Both the position numbers and the translations under genes were made by a program. Source: Lyngbya sp. CCAP 1446/10 (GTDB taxonomy: Bacteria; Cyanobacteriota; Cyanobacteriia; Cyanobacteriales; Microcoleaceae). Taken from it: a DNA stretch of 64,000 nt. Below are positions 7,108 through 16,793 of the stretch, one piece after another. The notes beneath the pieces were generated by a model that was given only the letters and a program-made list of their open reading frames with translations, ran no database searches and was not told the DNA's origin. Location of the stretch: the NCBI RefSeq assembly GCF_026130175.1, contig NZ_JAIGNI010000024.1:1-64000 (forward strand), written 5' to 3'. Each line of letters starts with the position of its first letter. Positions within the stretch are counted from its first letter, which is position 1.

Positions 7108-8541
7108 ATGTCCCAAAAAAACGAAACCGCTGTTTTAGCATTATCGCTCCTAATTACGATCGGGCTAGCCGGCACAGGTATTTGGTGGCTGACAAGCCGC
7201 GGCGGCATCACTCCCGAAGCTTCATCACCCCAAAATCCGACAGTTTCCAAATCCCCGACGGAGAATTCCCCGCAGTCAGAGCAAGCAATCCAGCAGCGTC
7301 TGAGTGCCGGAAAAAAACTGCTAATTTCAGACAAAGCAACCACAAACAAACAAGCAGCAGTACAGGCTTACGCATCTGGCAACTACAACGCCGCTATTTC
7401 CGACTTACAAGCTTCACTGAAAACCAATCGCAACGATCCCGAAGCACTAATTTACCTCAACAACGCCCGCATCGGCAACCAAAAATCCTACACAATTGCC
7501 GCAGCAGTTCCCATTGGCGCCGATATCAATGGTGCTCAAGAAATTTTGCGGGGCGTTGCTCAAGCTCAAAATGAAATCAACCAAAGTGGCGGCATTAGCG
7601 GTACTCCATTAAAAGTGCTAATTGCTAACGATGACGACAACCCAGAGATTGCTTCGCAAATTGCCAGTGCTTTAGCAAATAATTCAGAAGTATTAGGAGT
7701 AATCGGGCATTTTAGTTCAGATGCAACGCTAGCAGCCAGCAAGATTTACCAGCAAAATCAATTAGTAGCAATTTCTCCGATTAGTACGTCTGTGCAACTC
7801 TCAGGAATTGGCAGCAACATATTTAGGACAGTGCCGAGCGATCGATTTGCTGCGAATGCTCTTTCTCGCTATATGCTAACAAAATTACAAAAGAAAAAAG
7901 CTGCTGTATTTTTCAATTCTGCTAGCAATTATAGCAAATCTTTGAAAAGTGAATTCACGACTGCTCTTTATGGAGATGGCGGACAAGTAGTATCGGAATT
8001 TGACTTTGCTAAGGGCAATTTTAATGCTACCGAAAGCTTTAAAAGCGCGATCGCCCAGGGAGCAGAAGTGATTATGTTAGCCGCCAATACCGCCACGCTT
8101 GACCAAGCTTTGCAAGTAGTGCAAGTAAACGCCAAACGGCTACCGTTACTAGCAGGAGACGACGTTTATACTGCTAAAACACTGCAAATTGGTGGCGCAG
8201 GAGCAGCAGATATGGTGCTGGCTGTTCCTTGGCACATTCTCGCAGATCCGCAGTCAAGCTTTCCCCAAACATCCAAACAACTTTGGAATGCTGAAGTAAG
8301 TTGGCGCACAGCTTTAGCCTACGATGCGGCGATCGCCCTAATTGTCGGTTTAGGGCGCAATCCGACTCGCACAGGCATTCAACAAGCTTTATCGGCACCG
8401 GATTTTTCGGCAACAGGAGCATCGGGCCCGATTCGATTTTTACCTTCGGGCGATCGCAATCGAGCAGTTCAATTAGTAATTGTTAAACCGGGAAATCGCA
8501 CCAGTTACGGTTACGATTTTGTGCCGATATCCGGTTTATGA
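7108..8541 (+). CDS. ABC-type substrate-binding protein (Leu/Ile/Val-binding-like)
   Basis: This is a probable periplasmic sensor or transport receptor of the type I (LivJ-like) fold. ATG 7108 (MSQKNETAVLALSLL) gives an N-terminal membrane anchor or signal segment at about residues 7-27, then a Ser/Pro linker and a short TPR-like helical stretch (YASGNYNAAISDLQASL, near 90-110). The binding fold follows from about 130 (IAAAVPIGADINGAQEILRG), with GVIGHFSSDATLAAS and the YSKSLKSEF segment typical of branched-chain amino acid receptors. No permease or ATPase gene is adjacent, so it may act as a stand-alone sensor. An upstream frame start at 6994 is rejected because it runs through a heptamer repeat. 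Confidence 0.85.
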   Translation: MSQKNETAVLALSLLITIGLAGTGIWWLTSRGGITPEASSPQNPTVSKSPTENSPQSEQAIQQRLSAGKKLLISDKATTNKQAAVQAYASGNYNAAISDLQASLKTNRNDPEALIYLNNARIGNQKSYTIAAAVPIGADINGAQEILRGVAQAQNEINQSGGISGTPLKVLIANDDDNPEIASQIASALANNSEVLGVIGHFSSDATLAASKIYQQNQLVAISPISTSVQLSGIGSNIFRTVPSDRFAANALSRYMLTKLQKKKAAVFFNSASNYSKSLKSEFTTALYGDGGQVVSEFDFAKGNFNATESFKSAIAQGAEVIMLAANTATLDQALQVVQVNAKRLPLLAGDDVYTAKTLQIGGAGAADMVLAVPWHILADPQSSFPQTSKQLWNAEVSWRTALAYDAAIALIVGLGRNPTRTGIQQALSAPDFSATGASGPIRFLPSGDRNRAVQLVIVKPGNRTSYGYDFVPISGL

Positions 8542-8685
8542 ATTGTATTGAACAAGCAAGAAAATACCTCTTGCAAAAATTACACACTCTCTTGAAATTA
8601 TCGGCGTTGATCTGCGTTGATCTACCTTGCATCTACGGTTGATTAATCAATCAAAGATTTATGCCAGAAGTCTAGCTAATTGGAT

Positions 8686-11217
8686 CTAAACTTGCGAAAC
8701 CCCGATCGGTCTAACTTGCCTGTTTCTCTCAAAAATAGCCCTCGGTTTCAAAGCAATTCTCAACAACAGCCACAGCGATCGCCATTCTCCGGGCGTTTCC
8801 AGCCGTTTCCACTGGCCGGGGCGACAGTAGAGCATTTCGATCAAACAGCGGTGTTGACTAATGTTTAGGCGATCGAACACAATTCGCACAGTCGGAAATT
8901 CCGCAAAACTGCACCCTGCTGCATCCCGAAGACTAGACTTCAAGTGAGATTTATCGCTAATCAACTCAATCTTAGCCACAGGAATCAAACATTTCTCTTC
9001 CATAATTTCCAGAGTCGCCGAGTCGCAATCAATCAAATGCTTGCCAAAACTAGCTTCGTTCAACTCCAGAATAGGCGACGGTAGAGATCTCCTCGCTTTG
9101 ACGGCCACGCTGCGAGCGATCGCTCTCATTTTACCCTCCGATAAACTTGTCTCAACAGCATATTTTGGCAACATTTCTGCTGCGGCAAAACTCTGATTAC
9201 TGCCTTTACCTTTCACCGCAAAACTCGGCCGTTCAGTCAAAGCCACTTCAGCGCCACTTTCCGAAATTACAGTCGTTATTCCCCAAAAACTTTCACCTCC
9301 CACATTCAACTGCACCACCCTGCGCAAATTGAACCATTCGTAAATGTCCGGCTTAGGAATATCCACCAAAATTAGCAGCGCAATTCCCAGCATCAGCAAG
9401 TTGTAAGCACTCCAAATCCAGCCCACACTCACACCTTTTAACAAATCAGCACTTGCTGATATTCCCTGCAAGCTGCCAATATTTTTCACTAAATGAATGT
9501 TTAAATTATGGAACAAACTGAATGCTGTAGCTGCGAACAAGATAATCAAAGGCCATCCCAAATTCCAGTTAAAACTAAAGCGATCGCTCGCAATTCCTTT
9601 TGGCGTTACCTTAAACCCTTTCTGAAAGGGATTCAGCATGGCACTCACCACCGCCACCGCTAAAGGAATACACTGCACGAACGAGTAAACATCGGAAAGC
9701 AAAGCCGATCGCGATTTGCGGTTCAGCCAAGAAAACACAGTAACTTGCACCAAATAGTAAGGCAGAAAAAAGTAGAGCAATTCCCGCGCATTTGTCCGCA
9801 AAGGAAGTACGCCGAGAAACGAATAAGCTAAAGGCATCAACAGAAATAAAACCCTGGTTAAACTGGTAAACCAGTGCAGCAATCCTTCCAGGTGACATAG
9901 CCTTTGTACCAATCTGAGGCCGCGAATCGTTAAAGGATTGGAATCAATAAAAAATGCTTGAAGCGTGCCTTGCGCCCAGCGCAGCCTTTGAGTTAAATGA
10001 GCTTCTATATTTTCAGCAGCCAAACCAGCACTCAATTTTTCATCTAAATAAACTAAACGATATCCGGTGGCTGACAGTCGAATTCCGGTAAAATAATCTT
10101 CGCAAACTGAATCTGTGACAAAGCCTCCCACTGTTTGTAGCGCGCTGCGCCTCATCACAAAAGACGTGCCAGCACAAATTACGCTGTCGGCGCTGTCTTT
10201 GATGATTTCAATTTGCCTGTAAAATACTTCTTCTTCCGGCGCGAGCACATTTTCTAAACCTAAATTGCGGGCGATTGGATCGTGGTTGTAAAAGCTTTGC
10301 GGTGTTTGAACGAGGGCGATTTCGGGATCTTGAAAAAAGCCAACTGTTCTGGTTAAAAAGTTTTTAGTAGGAATGAAATCTGCATCGAAAACTACAATTA
10401 GTTCTCCATTTGTTAGGGCTGTGGCGTGATTGATGTTGCCAGCTTTGGCGTGACTATTATCGGGTCTGGTTATATACTTACATCCCAGTTCTTGGGCTAG
10501 CAATTTAATTTCAGGGCGCTTTGTATCGTCGAGCAAATATATTTGTTTGTTGGGATAATCTAAAGCTTGACAGCCGATGATAGTGCGCCTCAAAATAAAA
10601 AGCGGTTCGTTGTAAGTTGGAATATAAATGTCTACGGATGGGGCAAAGTTTCCCTCTGCAACTGCAACTGCCATGCGATCGGCTTCTCGATGCCTGTCTT
10701 TCATTCTCAGCATTAAATACAGTTGAAGGCTGCTGGTGAACACCATCAGCATTTCTAGGAAAAACAGCCCCAAACTAAAGATACCGTTGAGGGGGTCGCT
10801 TAAATTTAGGGTAACGAGCGATCGCCACAAAACGTAGCGAATGGTTAAAGCCAAAACTATTGCAACTACCACAGCCCGCGACCATTTCTGTGGTTGAGGC
10901 GAAATTTTTATTGCAACTAAAGCGGCCGAGACAAGGGCGAAAGTCGGCAATAACAAATAAATCTTGCTCGCATCGGGTACTTGCAGCCAGACAGGCGGGT
11001 TTTGCTGCCAAGTGTCGATTGTGGCAAAAATACCGCTGACAGTGCCTTCACCGCTAAACCAGGCGGAGGCGATCGCACCTGCGAAAGCAACCGACCCCAA
11101 CACGACTAGCGTTGCCATCTGCACGCGCCCAATCCGCCCAAAAAAGCGGCGTTTTAAGTCTTGAAGGTCAAATCTTGAATTTGTCATAAAAGGTGAAATT
11201 CCCGATCGTGTTTGCAA
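8686..11217 (-). CDS. cellulose synthase catalytic subunit (GT2, UDP-forming)
   Basis: This is a processive family 2 glycosyltransferase that polymerises UDP-glucose into beta-1,4-glucan across the inner membrane. Four hydrophobic segments (about 35-165) precede the catalytic domain. Motifs in order are YIPTYNEPLFILRRT (about 198-212), DD at 230-231, DAD at 278-280, TPQSF near 305, CAGTSFVMRR near 348, ED at 373-374 and QRLRW at 410-414. More helices follow at about 440-620. The C-terminal region from about 625 (LRRVVQLNVGG and VISESGAEVAL) looks like a PilZ domain that has lost the usual second Arg and the D/N of D-x-S-x-x-G, so c-di-GMP control is doubtful. It stands alone, without bcsB or a hydrolase nearby. 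Met11 (MTNSRFDLQD) is an alternative start. Confidence 0.93.
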   Translation of the reverse strand: MQTRSGISPFMTNSRFDLQDLKRRFFGRIGRVQMATLVVLGSVAFAGAIASAWFSGEGTVSGIFATIDTWQQNPPVWLQVPDASKIYLLLPTFALVSAALVAIKISPQPQKWSRAVVVAIVLALTIRYVLWRSLVTLNLSDPLNGIFSLGLFFLEMLMVFTSSLQLYLMLRMKDRHREADRMAVAVAEGNFAPSVDIYIPTYNEPLFILRRTIIGCQALDYPNKQIYLLDDTKRPEIKLLAQELGCKYITRPDNSHAKAGNINHATALTNGELIVVFDADFIPTKNFLTRTVGFFQDPEIALVQTPQSFYNHDPIARNLGLENVLAPEEEVFYRQIEIIKDSADSVICAGTSFVMRRSALQTVGGFVTDSVCEDYFTGIRLSATGYRLVYLDEKLSAGLAAENIEAHLTQRLRWAQGTLQAFFIDSNPLTIRGLRLVQRLCHLEGLLHWFTSLTRVLFLLMPLAYSFLGVLPLRTNARELLYFFLPYYLVQVTVFSWLNRKSRSALLSDVYSFVQCIPLAVAVVSAMLNPFQKGFKVTPKGIASDRFSFNWNLGWPLIILFAATAFSLFHNLNIHLVKNIGSLQGISASADLLKGVSVGWIWSAYNLLMLGIALLILVDIPKPDIYEWFNLRRVVQLNVGGESFWGITTVISESGAEVALTERPSFAVKGKGSNQSFAAAEMLPKYAVETSLSEGKMRAIARSVAVKARRSLPSPILELNEASFGKHLIDCDSATLEIMEEKCLIPVAKIELISDKSHLKSSLRDAAGCSFAEFPTVRIVFDRLNISQHRCLIEMLYCRPGQWKRLETPGEWRSLWLLLRIALKPRAIFERNRQVRPIGVSQV

Positions 11218-11430
11218 CAGTCAGGGTTTCCTGCTGTTCACTTCTTAATCCCGTTGAAAATTTCGACAGACCCCACTTAATATATTTATATTTTTTAACA
11301 TTCTGACAATTTGATGATAGTTCACTTGCTTGCTGATGGCAAACTGCTCAGCAAGTCCAATCCAGGCCAAGTATAGCAACAGATCCTTGAGATTGCGTGC
11401 GATCGGAACAATACAATTGGTTTGTAGCAC

Positions 11431-11470
11431 GGAATGCAAGTCCTCATCGAACTCTGCGGACTTGCATTCC
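11431..11470. repeat. 13-bp perfect inverted repeat
   Basis: GGAATGCAAGTCC (11431-11443) and GGACTTGCATTCC (11458-11470), separated by a 14-nt loop. The phrase CGAACTCTGCGGA in the loop region recurs about 38 bp downstream. Confidence 0.9.
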
Positions 11471-11580
11471 GAACTATCAAACGCGATCGAACTCTGCGGA
11501 TTTAAGTCCTCACTACAAACGTGTTATTCGCCTCTGTGCAGTTATTTCAAAAAAAAATAATCGTGTCTACAAATCAAATA

Positions 11581-11608
11581 TGATTGCTATCTCAAACGAT
11601 AGCAATCA
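11581..11608. repeat. 11-bp perfect hairpin
   Basis: TGATTGCTATC and GATAGCAATCA flank a 6-nt loop. No T-run follows on either strand, so it is not a classical terminator. Confidence 0.85.
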
Positions 11609-11718
11609 CTAGGGCTTAATAATTAGACGAATTTGACATCTAACTAAAGGTAGATAAATTTTATATTAATTTAAAAAGATTACCGCGATCGCAGCACAAA
11701 AACTTAGCCAACAAAAAA

Positions 11719-12300
11719 CTAATCAGAAATTTCTAATTGCGAGATTGCATAGCGGGCGACAGCCAAACCAACTCTCGCCTGTTCTATTTCCGACAATTGG
11801 GCCCAAGGTCTTTTCGTCTCGATGACCACTTCCACCCCGGACGAATCAGCCTCTCGCATGGCATAAGCCAAAGGACGCGCCAACACCTGCAAATCTTCCT
11901 CAGCCCACTGAGGCAAAATATCTAACACGCACTCAACCATTTGGTCAGCTAAAGATTGATATTTAACAGTTGCGTTTTGGACGCTTTGAGCGATACGGGC
12001 CAGAAAATCTTGAGGAACGAGAGCAAATTTCTCGCGCAAAGACTTTTGCACGGCGCTAGAGAGCCAAACTTGTTCTAATTGCGCGAATAAAACTCCCGAC
12101 TTCTGGGCAATATCGCTGTCGCTGAAGGAATCAAATAGTGCAAATTCCTGCTCTAGATCCGTCAAATAAGATTCTGATTCAAGCTGTGCAGGATTCCAGG
12201 GATAAGCAACATCAGTCTGAACGATTGTGGCGAGAAGCTCCATCTGGGCCTGAGGAAGCGAGTCGCGAAAATATTGAGAATCAGGAGATTGGGTAGCCAT
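11719..12300 (-). CDS. conserved hypothetical protein, CHAT-FHA neighbour
   Basis: I do not recognise this family. From ATG 12300 (MATQSPDSQYFRDSLPQ) it gives about 193 residues; the frame is open to 12351 but the extra N-terminus (MAQSPFCIF) is unlikely. It is acidic and mostly helical with no signal peptide or membrane segment. The C-terminal half contains LVPQDFLARIAQSV and a strand-like EVVIETKRPWAQLSEIEQARVG. It lies 160 bp downstream of the CHAT-FHA gene on the same strand and is probably cotranscribed, so it is a candidate partner or substrate of that protein. Confidence 0.75.
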   Translation of the reverse strand: MATQSPDSQYFRDSLPQAQMELLATIVQTDVAYPWNPAQLESESYLTDLEQEFALFDSFSDSDIAQKSGVLFAQLEQVWLSSAVQKSLREKFALVPQDFLARIAQSVQNATVKYQSLADQMVECVLDILPQWAEEDLQVLARPLAYAMREADSSGVEVVIETKRPWAQLSEIEQARVGLAVARYAISQLEISD

Positions 12301-12460
12301 GATGTAATACCTAAGTGCTTCAAGGAAAATACAGAAGGGGGACTGTGCCAAGAGCTAGTTGCGAGCTGCCAGTGGTGAGTAAACTATTTTAACTTCCGAC
12401 TTGAGACTCAACGCCCAGAACTTTGCTGTGCCGATCGCCTTCATTAGCTACACGCGCACC

Positions 12461-14299
12461 TTAATTGGTTCCGCAATCAGTCTCACTGTAGCCCGAAGTT
12501 TGTGGAACCTCAATAGTGAACTCAAAAATCTGACCTTGAGAACTACCAAATTTTAGCTGAGTGCCCGATTGCAGCAGCAGTTCTTGGTGGTGAACTCTCA
12601 CCCATCCCTCCGGCCCCAAAACTAGAGTCCCGTAGCGAGAAAAATCGCGCAGGAAGTAGCTAGATTCGCCCCGGCTATCTCCGATACTGTTGCGACAGAA
12701 AATCTCGGCGTGTTTTTGAGAAACCCACTGTTCTCGAATCACTACGTCGTTTTCTTCCCAACGGCCGACTCGAACCATACCAGCGCTAATCGGCCAAACC
12801 TGATTCGCCGATTCGGTAGATTTGACATTTGGTCGATCGCGCCCCCGCAAGTAAGCACAAGATGGCAAACGTCCCAGCCAAGTAGAAGAATTCAAAGGCA
12901 ATTCAGTTTTGAGATCATCTACCGGTTCAGTCAGTTGACCGTCAAACTCCGGGTGCATATACAGTACGGGCAGCGTCCAAGCCGGTTGATTGAACTTGTA
13001 CAGTGTCAGTAGCTGCTGTCTGGCGATGGCGACGGCGCGATCGATCGACATCCGCCCGGCCAAAGCTCGAGCAAAAGTTTGGATAAAACTCAGGGCTTCG
13101 CGATCGGCGATCGAGTCCCGCATCCCCAACACCGCCGGCACCCCGTGATGAATCAGTACCTCAGCCAAACTGCTACGGGCGATCGCCTGTTGCTGACTGT
13201 TATTTAAATGCAGCCTCTCCACCGCCGGCTGAGCTCCCCAACAGGCATTAAACACCGCCAGAGTCACGCGGCATCGAACCAAAACCTGAGCCAATTCAGT
13301 ACCGTTAATCACGTTATCCGGGCCCAAAAATAGCAAACCGCCGTCAGGGCCCGGTATCCCGTGACCGGCGTAGAACAGGATGTTATAAGCTTGCGTTTCC
13401 AGCCGAGAAATTAGTTCCGCCGGAGTAGGTTCGATCAGAGTATCGACGCGAGTGGGAACGCTGATGTCAAAATATTTGCCACTATCATCGGTTTGAAAAG
13501 CACTCTTGAGAACGCCAGCTAGGACAACTGCTTCTGCTTCCAACTGCAAATGATGGTTGTTGCCCCTGGAAGATTGAGAATTAGCACCGTAGCCTGGTTC
13601 TGCTTGTCCCAAAACTAGCAAAATGTTTAGCGACTCAGCAGGACGCAGGGGTGGCAAAGGCTCAACATTGCTGGTAGTGCGGCTGAAAAGCAGTTGCTGC
13701 GACAGAGAAATTGCCGGTTGACCGGCTTGAGGCTGCATAATTTCCCAAGGCAAAGCAATTAAATAGGGTTCGCGCAAATCTATCCGCACTCGCAGGGGTA
13801 GATTTTGCCCGATCGCGATACCTTTACTTTCCTGGAGACTACCCTGGATCGGCCCTTCAAACAGCCACTGCCAGAGGTTAATCCCCAACTGCTGCATCAG
13901 GCGGCTGCTGTAGCTTGCAGGTGGCTGTGGCGGGTTTTGCTCACCCCTCTCCAACAAACCCCCTTGACCGATACGGAGCGGCACAGGGGGCATCGGTGGG
14001 AGTGACTGTAGGGAATTAGGGGCTCGTTTTTCAATTTCTGCCAGTAGATTCTGGTTGTTTTCCGGCGAGACGAAACTGCCATCAGGATTTAGGGGCAATT
14101 CGTGAATTGTCCCGGAGGGCGAAAACATTTCCTGCCAAGCTTTCCAAGATTGGGATAGGGCAAGCGGCCACATACAGTCGTGGTGAACGTACCCGCTGGG
14201 ATAGGGAGCTTGTAGAACCCAAGTGGCAAAATGGTTTGCCCCAGCGGTTCTCAGGCGAGCGATCGCTATACTGAGGCAAGGACTTTCAGGGCGCGCCAT
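12461..14299 (-). CDS. CHAT protease-like domain fused to a C-terminal FHA domain
   Basis: This is a caspase/separase-fold (CHAT) protein joined to a phosphothreonine-binding FHA module. The CHAT domain covers about residues 165-455: LPWEIMQP near 183, the catalytic His in LFYAGHGIPG (H313) and the catalytic Cys in FNACWGAQP (C353), both intact. The FHA domain (about 508-600) has VRVGRWEENDVVI with R513, WVSQKHAEI with S527 and H530, and the late YGTLVLG segment. There is no signal peptide, so it is likely cytoplasmic. The order suggests a protease placed by binding a phosphorylated protein. It precedes the gene at 11719-12300, a candidate partner. CHAT proteins take part in several bacterial immune and death pathways; the role here is unknown. 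Confidence 0.9.
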   Translation of the reverse strand: MARPESPCLSIAIARLRTAGANHFATWVLQAPYPSGYVHHDCMWPLALSQSWKAWQEMFSPSGTIHELPLNPDGSFVSPENNQNLLAEIEKRAPNSLQSLPPMPPVPLRIGQGGLLERGEQNPPQPPASYSSRLMQQLGINLWQWLFEGPIQGSLQESKGIAIGQNLPLRVRIDLREPYLIALPWEIMQPQAGQPAISLSQQLLFSRTTSNVEPLPPLRPAESLNILLVLGQAEPGYGANSQSSRGNNHHLQLEAEAVVLAGVLKSAFQTDDSGKYFDISVPTRVDTLIEPTPAELISRLETQAYNILFYAGHGIPGPDGGLLFLGPDNVINGTELAQVLVRCRVTLAVFNACWGAQPAVERLHLNNSQQQAIARSSLAEVLIHHGVPAVLGMRDSIADREALSFIQTFARALAGRMSIDRAVAIARQQLLTLYKFNQPAWTLPVLYMHPEFDGQLTEPVDDLKTELPLNSSTWLGRLPSCAYLRGRDRPNVKSTESANQVWPISAGMVRVGRWEENDVVIREQWVSQKHAEIFCRNSIGDSRGESSYFLRDFSRYGTLVLGPEGWVRVHHQELLLQSGTQLKFGSSQGQIFEFTIEVPQTSGYSETDCGTN

Positions 14300-14400
14300 C
14301 TTACGACTCTGGATATAAGGTTGATCGACTTTAACTATTCGTAGTTTATCGGGTTTGGGGTGCGATCGAGCGCGAGAGATTACTTGATAAGTTTTTAATT

Positions 14401-15540
14401 TTACTTACTGCCCAAAAATTTCTCTAACTTTGGTACATCCACCCAAGTTCCAGTAGCATTTGACTCCTGAGTCAAATCCATCAACAACTGCGAGTAAACC
14501 CCTTCTTTGAGCGACGGTATCAAAGATTTCCCCGCATCAATTGATTCCACCCACCTATCTACTACTCGAATAAACGGTGCAATTCTCCCGTCTGGATAAA
14601 CTTGAGGAAACTCCAATCTTTGAGGAATTTTAATTTCAGCTAAAGGTTCTCCAGATTGGGAACCCCACAAACGAAATCCGTGGACGTAATCCTGCTGATT
14701 GTCGCTTCCCAACACCAACGTACCCTTACTCCCGTAAATTTCCACCCAGTGTCCCCGCCCTTGATAAGTAACAGAACTCAAACAAACTTGACAAGGCGTT
14801 CCTCCGGCTAATTCCAACATCAACGTGCAAGAATCATCGGCATCCACTAATTTTAAATTTCCCGAATCATGCGGATCGGGTCGCTCCGAAATTCCTGTAA
14901 TCAGTTGCCCAGAAAGCCTCTGCGGCGGGCCGAACAGCCAGCTAATATAATCAAAAACGTGAGAACCTGTCGCGCCCAAAACTCCGCCGCCTCGCTCTTT
15001 TTGCGCGTACCAATTCCAAGGGCGAGTAGCATCAGCGCGGCCAGACACCAACCAATCAATCTTAATTAAACGGTTTTCTCCGACATATCCTGCTGCTAAT
15101 AATTCTGCTAGCATTTGCCATGCGGGGATGAACCTAAACTCAAAGTCCATTGTGGCAATTGCTCTCGAACCACTATTTTGAAAATCGGTTTGAGATTCGC
15201 TGTTTGCTAATCGGTAAAGTTCCCTAGCTTCATAAGCTGTCAGGGCTGTCGGTTTTTCTAATAATAAATGTTTGCCTGCTTCTAAGACGGTTTTTGCCAT
15301 TTCAAAGTGCAAAAATGGCGGTGTAGAAATGCTAACGCCCGCTACTTCTGGGATGGCGACTATATCTGCGATCGAGTTGCAAGCGTAGGGGATATTGTGG
15401 GCGGTGGCGATCGCCTGAGCTTTGTCTAAATTCCGGTGGTAAACAGCCACAACCTCAGTTCGGTGATGTGCCTGGAATCCGGGAAGGTGCACTTTTTGAC
15501 CGAAACCTGTACCGACTACTGCAACGCCTATTTTTGACAT
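14401..15540 (-). CDS. Gfo/Idh/MocA family oxidoreductase
   Basis: This is a probable NAD(P)-dependent dehydrogenase acting on a sugar-like or cyclic polyol substrate. The Rossmann motif VAVVGTGFGQKVHLPG starts at residue 6, and the conserved EKP sits at 95-97 (LLLEKPTALT). The C-terminal domain has GSHVFDYISWLFG, with the family His in a typical place. Its 379 residues are normal length. Substrate cannot be assigned from sequence. It stands between the CHAT-FHA gene and a long heptamer array. Confidence 0.92.
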   Translation of the reverse strand: MSKIGVAVVGTGFGQKVHLPGFQAHHRTEVVAVYHRNLDKAQAIATAHNIPYACNSIADIVAIPEVAGVSISTPPFLHFEMAKTVLEAGKHLLLEKPTALTAYEARELYRLANSESQTDFQNSGSRAIATMDFEFRFIPAWQMLAELLAAGYVGENRLIKIDWLVSGRADATRPWNWYAQKERGGGVLGATGSHVFDYISWLFGPPQRLSGQLITGISERPDPHDSGNLKLVDADDSCTLMLELAGGTPCQVCLSSVTYQGRGHWVEIYGSKGTLVLGSDNQQDYVHGFRLWGSQSGEPLAEIKIPQRLEFPQVYPDGRIAPFIRVVDRWVESIDAGKSLIPSLKEGVYSQLLMDLTQESNATGTWVDVPKLEKFLGSK

Positions 15541-15566
15541 AATTTAATTATTGGGAATTGTTAATT

Positions 15567-15773
15567 GTTGACTGTTGACTGTTGGCAGTTGGCAGTTGGC
15601 AGTTGGCAGTTGGCAGTTGGCAGTTAGTTGTTAGTTGTTATTTGTTAGCTGCCACCAATAACTAATGACCAATAACTAATAACTAATAACTAATAACGAC
15701 TAATCAATGACTACTGACTACTGACTACTGACTACTGACCACTGACCACTGACTACTGACTACTGACTACTGA
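15567..15773. repeat. long compound heptamer array
   Basis: About 200 bp of successive heptamer types: GTTGACT, GTTGGCA (about six units), then mixed TAACTAA/TGACCAA units and ACTACTG/ACCACTG units. It runs into the gshB 3' end: the last codons V-S-Q-stop are read from the array. Confidence 0.93.
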
Positions 15774-16726
15774 CTAACTACCCATTCAATTACTTGTTTG
15801 CCCAAACTAACGCCGTCAAACAAGTCAATTTCTCTGATCCCTGTAGGGCTGGTGACATTAACTTCGGTGAGATAACCGCCGATGATATCAATGCCGACAA
15901 AGTACAGCCCGTCTCGTTGCAGCACCGGTTCTAGCTGAGTGCAAATTTGATATTCGCGATCGGTAATTTCGGTTTTTGCGACTCGGCCACCGACGGCCAT
16001 GTTGCCGCGAAATTCATTGCCGGTGGGAATGCGGTTAATAGCACCGATGGGCTGGCCGTTCAAGAGGATGATCCGTTTGTCTCCGTCTTTGGCTTCGGGC
16101 AGATATGTCTGAACCATGACTGGGATTTGCCCTTGTTGAGTGCTAATTTCGACTAGGGAGTTGAGATTGCGATCGCCCGCCTCCAAGAACAAAATCCCCT
16201 CGCCAGCTTTACCGCCCAAGGGTTTAAGAACTGCGGCTCCTTTTTTCTCAACAAATTGCCGAATTACCTGCTTATTTTGAGAAACAATGGTTTCGGGGAT
16301 CGCTCCTTCAAATTGCAAAGCATACATTTTTTCATTCGCCGCCCGCAATCCTTTGGGACTGTTAACGACCAAAGTTTTAGCGGGATCGATGCCGTCTAGA
16401 AGGTAAGTTGCGTAGAGGTAAGGAACGTTGACTGGGGGATCAGTCCGCATGAATACTGCGTCCATTGCTTCGAGTGGCTGCAATGTAGGCGGTTCTACTT
16501 CGTACCAAGCCTCAGCAGCCTCCCAGCGTCCCTCTACCTGTGTTACTGGGGTGAGTGTTACCTGACTGAGCATTGCCCAGGTTTTACCACCGATGACGCT
16601 TAATTCGTTGGCTTGAGTCGCCCACACTTCGTGACCCAACTGTTGAGCTGCTTCCATCAGCGCTACGCTGGTATCGTGTCCTGGAATTAGTCGATCGAGC
16701 GGATCGATGATGAATGCAAATTTCAT
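15767..16726 (-). CDS. gshB: glutathione synthetase
   Basis: GshB joins gamma-glutamylcysteine and glycine with ATP to make glutathione. Typical features are the N-terminus MKFAFIIDPLDRLIPGHDTS, MRTDPPVNVPYLYATYLL, NSPKGLRAANEKMYAL, the ATP-grasp core AVLKPLGGKAGEGILFL and the C-terminal EVNVTSPTGIREID. Its 319 residues are normal length. The final three codons and the stop lie inside the heptamer array. The glutaredoxin gene lies 68 bp upstream on the same strand, so they may form a redox operon. Confidence 0.97.
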   Translation of the reverse strand: MKFAFIIDPLDRLIPGHDTSVALMEAAQQLGHEVWATQANELSVIGGKTWAMLSQVTLTPVTQVEGRWEAAEAWYEVEPPTLQPLEAMDAVFMRTDPPVNVPYLYATYLLDGIDPAKTLVVNSPKGLRAANEKMYALQFEGAIPETIVSQNKQVIRQFVEKKGAAVLKPLGGKAGEGILFLEAGDRNLNSLVEISTQQGQIPVMVQTYLPEAKDGDKRIILLNGQPIGAINRIPTGNEFRGNMAVGGRVAKTEITDREYQICTQLEPVLQRDGLYFVGIDIIGGYLTEVNVTSPTGIREIDLFDGVSLGKQVIEWVVSQ

Positions 16727-16793
16727 GGTCAGTTACAATTAAAAATTGATCGAAGGAAAATTTGGGAAAATTCAAAATTCCACGGGGAATGCC

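Larger units (their letters stand above)
11218..11718. other. 500-bp intergenic region with hairpins
   Basis: No convincing gene is seen; frames here are short and lack coding character. It holds two inverted repeats (11431-11470 and 11581-11608) and a dispersed phrase TTTAAGTCCTCACTACAAAC near 11500, which recurs around 47285. Confidence 0.65.

Noticed and set aside
15567-15773. CRISPR array
   Set aside because: Units are 7 bp with no spacers; it is a simple heptamer array.
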